Below are positions 6,515-10,749 of a DNA stretch of 10,749 bases, piece by piece. The DNA is from Sphingomonas sp. (GTDB lineage Bacteria > Pseudomonadota > Alphaproteobacteria > Sphingomonadales > Sphingomonadaceae). The notes under the pieces are model-generated. The model was given only the letters and a program-made list of their open reading frames with translations, had not been told where the DNA came from and ran no database searches. Each line of letters begins with the position of its first letter. Positions within the stretch are counted from its first letter, which is position 1. The DNA is taken from contig JAFBAM010000132.1 in the NCBI GenBank assembly GCA_019247755.1, positions 1-10,749 on the forward strand, in the 5' to 3' direction. The translations under genes were made by a program, and so were the position numbers.

Positions 6515-7138
6515 TTAACACCCCGGCGCCGGTGCGGCACCGATGCCATTATCCATTCCGCTCGACCTTCCGGATGAGCTGCAAACGCTGCTGCCCTTCT
6601 TCCCTTGCAAGTCTTCGTAAGTCTGCTTGACCTGGTCAGACTGCTTTGCCCATTCATTCGGAGTCATGCAGGTCCGCTCGTAACTTGAGAGCGTACCCGA
6701 TCGGAGAGTCTTCTTGCAGATCTGAGGCTCTGGCTTCGAATTCGAGGCGAAGGCCGCCGGACTGATGGGCGCGGGAGTATGGCCAGGAAGGGTCCAATTC
6801 ACCACGCCCTCGGTCGTCTGTCTTACCACCCTGCCGTTCGCATCCCGCGCCGCGCTGAAGACGGCGTGCTGAACGATGAGCTTGCAAGTCTCGTCGTCAA
6901 GGTCCGGGAAGCCGCTGCTGTGCGTCACCTGGCACGAGACCGGATGGGCATCCTTGTCGAGCGTCACAGTGAAAAAGACCGGTCCTTCCTCCCCGGCAGC
7001 GAGCGCATGTTCAGGATAATTTTGAAACACAATCTCGTGAAGCTGACGGTCGCGATCAGCCTTCGAAGGCTGGTCAGCGGCCATCGCCTGCTGGGTAACG
7101 AGAAGTGCGGCCGAGATTAGGAAGAAGCCCTTGCGCAC
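6515..7138 (-). CDS. Secreted TonB C-terminal-domain protein, paralogue A (first and most divergent of the array)
   Basis: 207 residues. Signal peptide 1-20 (MRKGFFLISAALLVTQQAMA). TonB C-terminal-like domain at about 35-118 (IVFQNYPEHALAAGEEGPVF, FTVTLDKDAHPVSCQV, SSGFPDLDDETCK). After it comes SAARDANGRVV in place of the PDPN segment of the others. C-terminal module ICKKTLRSGT...ERTCMTPNEW at 140-163. Cysteines 69, 85, 141 and 157 keep the 16-56-16 spacing. The tail after GKKGSS is longest here, Ser/Gly/Ala/Pro-rich, with two more cysteines, including the final residue (APAPGC). The start is GTG 7138, with a strong AGGAGG 6 nt upstream. It starts 59 bp after the NamZ-like gene, so it may have its own promoter or be read through. 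Confidence 0.85.
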   Translation of the reverse strand: MRKGFFLISAALLVTQQAMAADQPSKADRDRQLHEIVFQNYPEHALAAGEEGPVFFTVTLDKDAHPVSCQVTHSSGFPDLDDETCKLIVQHAVFSAARDANGRVVRQTTEGVVNWTLPGHTPAPISPAAFASNSKPEPQICKKTLRSGTLSSYERTCMTPNEWAKQSDQVKQTYEDLQGKKGSSVCSSSGRSSGMDNGIGAAPAPGC

Positions 7139-7144
7139 GACCTG

Positions 7145-7150
7145 CCTCCT
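7145..7150 (-). promoter_or_regulatory. Ribosome binding site fixing the GTG start of paralogue A
   Basis: AGGAGG on the minus strand, 6 nt before GTG 7138. No ATG is available at suitable spacing. Confidence 0.7.
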
Positions 7151-7197
7151 GCTGAAGCGCGCTCTCTACTCCCTTGTAGACAAAGCTACGACAGTTT

Positions 7198-8397
7198 TCA
7201 GTAATGCAGAAAGGCGCGCCGCTCTTCGTCCCAGGCTTGCTCGTCTGGAACGGTCATCGCTTCGAGGTCGCCAGGCGCGGCATTTGGATCGTCGACCCAC
7301 TCGCGAAGCAGCGGCGAGCCGTTGATGACGTCGATCGCCAGCTTGTCGAACACATATTCATAGGGGAAATCGCGCCACAGCGGATAGTCAGGATAAAGCC
7401 TGCGGATCGCCTTGAAGGCGAGCGACTGCAGCCGCCACGGCCTGAACGCCTTATGGTCGTAGAACGACCCTTCAGCGTGGATGAAGACGCCACGGCACAT
7501 CTCGCCGACATGCTTGTGAAAGGTCGGTTGGAAGGTCACGTCGCGAAGCTTGCAGCCTGCCAGCCATTCGGGTGCGAGACGTTCCATCTCGGCCATGATC
7601 TTCAAGGGCTCGAGGTCCGGAGCACCGAACAGCTCGAGCGGGCGAGTGGTCCCCCTGCCCTCGCTCAACGTCGTCCCTTCGAGCATCACCGTGCCGGCAT
7701 AGGCCCGAGCCATGTTGAGGTTGGCAGCATTTGGGCTCGGGTTGATCCACACGCGCTCGGGCGGCCAGCCGAACCCATGCGCCGCGTCGGGCTGCCAGCC
7801 TTCCATCTCGATCACGCGATAATCAACATCGAGCTTGAAATGGTCGACGAACCATTTGCCGAGCTCGCCAAGGGTCAGCCCATGGCGCATCGGGATCGGT
7901 CCGGCCCCGACGAAGCTTTCCCAGCCAGGTCGAAGCGTCAAGCCTTCAATTGGCCGTCCCGCCGGGTTCGGGCGATCCAGTACCCAGACGCTCTTGCCAT
8001 GCTCGGCCGCGGCCTCGAGCACGTACAGCAGCGTCGTGATGAAGGTGTAGATTCGGCAACCGAGGTCCTGGAGGTCGATCAGGATGATGTCGAAGGTGCC
8101 CATCGATTGGCCCGTCGGTCGCCGAACCTCGCCGTAGAGGCTGAACACCGGAATCTGGTGCACCGGGTCGGTGAAGTCGTCGGACTCTACCATGTTGTCC
8201 TGCTTGTCGCCTCTGAGCCCGTGCTGCGGACCGAAAGCCGAAGAGAGTTTCAGCCCAGCTGCGGCCAGTGCATCCACGCTGTGCGTAAGATCATGAGTGA
8301 CCGACGCAGGATGAGCGAGGATGGCGACGCGCTTGCCTTCAAGGGGACGACGAAGCTCCGGCTCCGCGAGAAGCCGGTCGATACCGAACAGGGTCAT
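7198..8397 (-). CDS. NamZ/DUF1343-family exo-beta-N-acetylmuramidase-like protein, without signal peptide
   Basis: 399 residues, the usual length for DUF1343. Characterised members (NamZ) remove terminal N-acetylmuramic acid from peptidoglycan fragments. Family segments are in order: FGPQHGLRGD (55-64), DNMVES, DLQDLGCRIYTF (109-120), VLDRPNPAG (139-147), PMRHGLTLGELG (169-180), PSPNAANL (about 220-227) and EGTTLSEGRGTTRP (240-253), the most conserved block and probably part of the active site. The N-terminus (MTLFGIDRLLAEPELRR) has no signal peptide, so a cytoplasmic role in muropeptide recycling is more likely than secretion. ATG 8397 is the family-like start, 10 bp after the stop of the DOMON gene, with only a weak GAAAG upstream. 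The frame opens further up, but that part overlaps the DOMON gene. Likely an operon with it. Confidence 0.9.
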   Translation of the reverse strand: MTLFGIDRLLAEPELRRPLEGKRVAILAHPASVTHDLTHSVDALAAAGLKLSSAFGPQHGLRGDKQDNMVESDDFTDPVHQIPVFSLYGEVRRPTGQSMGTFDIILIDLQDLGCRIYTFITTLLYVLEAAAEHGKSVWVLDRPNPAGRPIEGLTLRPGWESFVGAGPIPMRHGLTLGELGKWFVDHFKLDVDYRVIEMEGWQPDAAHGFGWPPERVWINPSPNAANLNMARAYAGTVMLEGTTLSEGRGTTRPLELFGAPDLEPLKIMAEMERLAPEWLAGCKLRDVTFQPTFHKHVGEMCRGVFIHAEGSFYDHKAFRPWRLQSLAFKAIRRLYPDYPLWRDFPYEYVFDKLAIDVINGSPLLREWVDDPNAAPGDLEAMTVPDEQAWDEERRAFLHY

Positions 8398-8407
8398 ACT
8401 TTCGTGA

Positions 8408-8944
8408 TTAGGGCAGGTGCGCGGCGAAGCAAGCGGCGTCGTGGAAGTCGGGCCTTTCGTCCTCATTGTGGGCGAGCGCCCAGTAGGATTTGGTGCCATC
8501 CTTCTCTTCGAGCACCGCCGAAATCCCCAGGTCCCAGAGCTTCTTCGCTGGGAGAGAGATGGTAGCGCCAACCGCAAACCACGTGAGATTGTCCTCAACC
8601 CGGATGTAGGGCGCCGCAGCTTCAGCGTCGGACTTGCCCTCGCGGTGGCTGACAAAGTCATATGCAGCCCAATTTCCGGACGGGGCGAAGTTCCATTCGC
8701 GATAGGCTTCTTCTCCTTTCATGCGAAGAAATGCTTCGAAGCAGGTCGTCTCCCACAAATCCTCAGCACGAGCAGGGTCTTCAACCGGTTCGGGAATGAC
8801 GAAACGGTTGGGAGCAGCGCCAATGCAGAACCACAGGCTTGTCGACGCCGTTGCGCCGAAAGCGCCTGAATATTCGGCGTTCACCCAAACCTTGAACGGC
8901 TCGGATGGCGGCGTCTTCGGATGCGGCACAAGATTGAGCTGCAT
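8408..8944 (-). CDS. DOMON-like domain protein
   Basis: 178 residues, one beta-rich domain resembling the DOMON-like family found in alphaproteobacteria. Conserved segments are LWETTCFEAFL (63-73), YREWNFAPSGNWAAYDF (81-97) and KSYWALAHNEDERPDFH (152-168). DOMON domains bind haem or sugars in other proteins, but no such ligand is established for this form. There is no signal peptide or membrane segment. ATG 8944 starts the recognisable domain (MQLNLVPHP). The frame opens earlier, at a TTG (9004), but that region overlaps tyrS. There is no Shine-Dalgarno before ATG 8944, and a TACACT lies 6 nt upstream, which suggests a leaderless transcript. It is followed after 10 bp by the NamZ-like gene, so a shared role in sugar or muropeptide handling is possible but unproven. 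Confidence 0.84.
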   Translation of the reverse strand: MQLNLVPHPKTPPSEPFKVWVNAEYSGAFGATASTSLWFCIGAAPNRFVIPEPVEDPARAEDLWETTCFEAFLRMKGEEAYREWNFAPSGNWAAYDFVSHREGKSDAEAAAPYIRVEDNLTWFAVGATISLPAKKLWDLGISAVLEEKDGTKSYWALAHNEDERPDFHDAACFAAHLP

Positions 8945-8950
8945 TGGGTG

Positions 8951-8959
8951 AGTGTAGCA
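8951..8959 (-). promoter_or_regulatory. Candidate extended -10 promoter for a leaderless DOMON-NamZ transcript
   Basis: TGCTACACT on the minus strand: TACACT (8956-8951) as -10, with an upstream TG extension. Six bases separate it from ATG 8944, so transcription would begin at or next to the start codon. The -35 candidate (TTAGCG, 18-bp spacer) is poor. This is a single-site judgement by eye. Confidence 0.4.
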
Positions 8960-8990
8960 GGAGGAGGTTAACGACGCTAAGCGCCCTTTT

Positions 8991-10214
8991 ATGACTGCGT
9001 ACAATTCCTCTCTTCTGAAGCTGCTCGATGAGCGTGGCTACATCCACCAGGTGACCGACGCCGCGGCACTGGATGCGCTAGCGAGCAAAGAGGTGGTGAG
9101 CGCTTACGTAGGCTTCGATGCAACCGCACCGAGCCTTCACGTCGGCAACCTCGTCTCGATCATGATGCTTCGCCGCCTGCAGCAGGCGGGGCACAAGCCG
9201 ATCGTCCTGATGGGCGGCGGGACGACCAAGGTCGGCGACCCGAGCGGCAAGGACGAAAGCCGCAAGCTACTGACCAGCGAAGTCATCGATTCCAATATCG
9301 CGAAGATCCGCCGCGTCTTCTCCGGCCTGCTAACCTTCGGCGACGGGCCGACCGACGCGATCATGGTCAACAATGCCGACTGGCTCGACAAGCTGCAGTA
9401 TATCGACCTGCTCCGCGACGTCGGACCACATTTCACGATCAACCGGATGCTGACCTTCGACAGCGTCAGGCTGAGGCTGGACCGCGAGCAGCCGCTCACC
9501 TTCCTCGAGTTCAACTACATGATCCTCCAGGCCTATGACTTCCTGGAGCTGTCACGGCGCGCCGGCTGCCGCGCGCAGTTCGGTGGCTCGGACCAGTGGG
9601 GCAATATCGTCAACGGCATGGAGCTCGCGCGCCGTATCGACGGGACTGAGCTGTTTGGCGTCACGACCCCACTCATCACGACCGCCGATGGCGCGAAGAT
9701 GGGAAAAACGGCCCAAGGCGCAGTGTGGCTCGATGGCGAGATGCTAAGCCCCTACGACTACTGGCAGTTCTGGCGCAACACGCAGGACGCCGATGTCGGC
9801 AAGTTCCTGAAACTGTTCACCGACCTGTCGCTGGAAGACATCGGCAAACTCGAAAGCCTTCAAGGTGCCCAGATCAACGAGGCGAAGATCGTGCTCGCAA
9901 CGGAGGCGACGGCGATGCTTCACGGGCGTGAAGCGGCGCTGGCGGCGGAAGCGACGGCTCGGGAGACATTCGCGGGAGGTGGGGCCGGCGAGAGCCTCCC
10001 GACTCTGAATATGGGCGAAGGGATTCCCATCCTCGCGGCTCTGACCGGACTTGGCTTCTGTGCGTCCAACGGCGAAGCAAAGCGCAAGATTGCCGAGGGC
10101 GCAGTTCGTGTCGACGATGTCACCGTGAACGATCCCGGCCTGCTGGTGACGCCCCGTGACGAGCCGGTGAAGCTCAGCCTCGGCAAGAAACGCCACGGCT
10201 TGCTGGTCCGCTAG
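8991..10214 (+). CDS. tyrS: Tyrosine--tRNA ligase
   Basis: TyrRS charges tRNA-Tyr with tyrosine in the cytoplasm. 407 residues, full length. The class I signature is HVGN (50-53) and the KMSKS-type loop is KMGKT (236-240). The tyrosine-site region includes YVGFDATAPSLHVGN and FGGSDQWGNI (197-206). A C-terminal S4 RNA-binding domain spans about 345-407 (NGEAKRKIAEGAVRVDD). ATG 8991 is the only ATG, GTG or TTG start between an in-frame stop at 8955 and the conserved N-terminus. The Shine-Dalgarno-like AGGAGGAGG at 8959-8967 lies more than 20 nt away, too far for normal use, so initiation may be leaderless or weak. The gene converges on recG and overlaps it by 4 bp. Confidence 0.97.
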   Translation: MTAYNSSLLKLLDERGYIHQVTDAAALDALASKEVVSAYVGFDATAPSLHVGNLVSIMMLRRLQQAGHKPIVLMGGGTTKVGDPSGKDESRKLLTSEVIDSNIAKIRRVFSGLLTFGDGPTDAIMVNNADWLDKLQYIDLLRDVGPHFTINRMLTFDSVRLRLDREQPLTFLEFNYMILQAYDFLELSRRAGCRAQFGGSDQWGNIVNGMELARRIDGTELFGVTTPLITTADGAKMGKTAQGAVWLDGEMLSPYDYWQFWRNTQDADVGKFLKLFTDLSLEDIGKLESLQGAQINEAKIVLATEATAMLHGREAALAAEATARETFAGGGAGESLPTLNMGEGIPILAALTGLGFCASNGEAKRKIAEGAVRVDDVTVNDPGLLVTPRDEPVKLSLGKKRHGLLVR

Positions 10215-10749
10215 CCTGAGCGGATCAACCCGATCGCCTGGTCGCGTTCGAACAGATAGAGGCAGACGCGCGCCGCCTGGCCCCGGGGTCCAGACAAGCC
10301 TCCGTCGCGATCGAGGAGGAGCTGCGCGTCGCTCTGAGCGATCGGAGCTAGAGTCGCGACATCTTCGGGCGTCGCAACGCGAAACGCCTCCTCGCCCGAC
10401 TGCCGCGTGCCGAGGACTTCGCCGGGGCCGCGCAGACGCAAATCCTCTTCGGCAATCCGAAAGCCGTCGTTGGTTTCGCGCATCAGCGAGAGGCGCGCGC
10501 GGCCGACCTCCGTGAGGTTCTGGCCGCGGATCAGAAGGCACGTGCTTTTGCCCGACCCCCGACCGACCCGGCCGCGAAGCTGGTGAAGCTGGGCGAGGCC
10601 GAAACGCTCAGCGCCCTCGACGATCATCAAGGTCGCGTTGGGGACGTCTACGCCAACTTCGATCACAGTCGTCGCGACCAGCACAGCGAGCTCGCCCGAA
10701 GCGAAGCGGCCCATCACTGCGTCCTTCTCGGGCCCTTTCATGCGGCCGT
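10211..10749 (-). CDS. recG: ATP-dependent DNA helicase RecG, C-terminal part (runs off right edge)
   Basis: RecG is a monomeric superfamily 2 helicase that remodels stalled replication forks and branched DNA. About 179 C-terminal residues are present; the wedge domain and first helicase domain lie outside the window. The visible part carries helicase motif V (VATTVIEVGVDVPNA), motif VI (QLHQLRGRVGRG), the ETNDGFRIAEEDLRLRGPGE block and the GTRQSG segment of the RecG C-terminal translocation region. The reading frame continues through the window end with no start. Its stop codon (TAG, 10213-10211) overlaps the stop of convergent tyrS within one CTAG. Confidence 0.96.
   Translation of the reverse strand, partial: GRMKGPEKDAVMGRFASGELAVLVATTVIEVGVDVPNATLMIVEGAERFGLAQLHQLRGRVGRGSGKSTCLLIRGQNLTEVGRARLSLMRETNDGFRIAEEDLRLRGPGEVLGTRQSGEEAFRVATPEDVATLAPIAQSDAQLLLDRDGGLSGPRGQAARVCLYLFERDQAIGLIRSG

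Larger units (their letters stand above)
4686..7138 (-). other. Tandem array of four paralogous secreted TonB-C-domain proteins (A-D)
   Basis: Four head-to-tail minus-strand genes share one architecture: signal peptide, a single TonB C-terminal-like domain, a variable linker, and a C-terminal module with CKK...GS...ERTC...W. In transcription order they are A (7138-6515), B (6501-5896), C (5881-5327) and D (5267-4686). Gaps are 13, 14 and 59 bp, so A-B-C very likely share a transcript and D may as well. C and D are the most alike and A the most divergent, which fits stepwise tandem duplication. Confidence 0.85.

Noticed and set aside
5896..6657. Full-length open frame of paralogue B, including about 50 extra N-terminal residues
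   Set aside because: The extension overlaps the end of paralogue A and would bury the signal peptide; the later ATGs fit the family.
4686..7138. Calling paralogues A-D energy-transducing TonB proteins
   Set aside because: They lack an inner-membrane anchor and long Pro-rich spacer, and no exbB or exbD is nearby; only the C-terminal domain is TonB-like.
7139..7197. GTAG...CTAC hairpin as a terminator of the NamZ-like gene
   Set aside because: The stem is only 4 bp and no T-run follows it on the minus strand.
7204..8565. Long open frame on the plus strand (over 450 codons)
   Set aside because: It is antisense to the NamZ-like gene and the end of the DOMON gene, has no family resemblance, and arises from high-G+C codon bias.
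8959..8967. AGGAGGAGG as ribosome binding site of tyrS
   Set aside because: It is more than 20 nt from ATG 8991, and an in-frame stop at 8955 with no start codon between rules out a nearer start.
1..10749. CRISPR array, tRNA, rRNA, insertion sequence or prophage
   Set aside because: No regularly spaced short repeats, cloverleaf-like sequence, transposase or phage genes were seen by eye on either strand.

Overview
The window looks like chromosomal DNA of a high-G+C alphaproteobacterium, most likely a sphingomonad (Sphingomonadales). This is inferred from the style of PanD, TyrS and RecG, a small PspC-domain protein, a DOMON-like protein, and periplasmic proteins carrying a CKK...RTC...EW cysteine motif that I associate from memory with sphingomonads. 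I see no phage, transposon, CRISPR array, tRNA or rRNA.

Left part (1-2409): the 5' portion of msrB runs leftward off the edge. It is divergent from a secreted streptogrisin/alpha-lytic-type serine protease, whose 3' end overlaps the 3' end of convergent panD by 17 bp. A roughly 250-bp non-coding stretch follows. It holds inverted repeats and a textbook sigma-54 (-24/-12) promoter that reads into a 95-residue PspC-domain membrane protein.

Middle part (2414-8944): a long run of minus-strand genes. In transcription order these are a DOMON-like protein, a signal-less NamZ/DUF1343 protein, four tandem paralogues (A-D) of a secreted TonB-C-domain protein, a soluble methyl-accepting chemotaxis protein with a C-terminal sensor-like domain, and an unrecognised 223-residue protein. 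The four paralogues are the most unusual content. Each has a signal peptide, one TonB C-terminal-like domain, a low-complexity linker and a small C-terminal cysteine module. Four cysteines are spaced 16-(54 to 56)-16 in every copy. None has the membrane anchor or long proline-rich spacer of a true TonB. They look like a locally expanded, soluble periplasmic family of unknown role.

Right part (8945-10749): tyrS diverges from the DOMON gene across only 46 bp, and neither start has a well-placed Shine-Dalgarno sequence. tyrS converges with the 3' part of recG, and one CTAG tetranucleotide supplies the stop codon of both genes.

The housekeeping genes (msrB, panD, tyrS, recG) frame the accessory content. 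The secreted protease, PspC protein, NamZ protein and paralogue array all concern the cell envelope, but a functional link between them is inference only.
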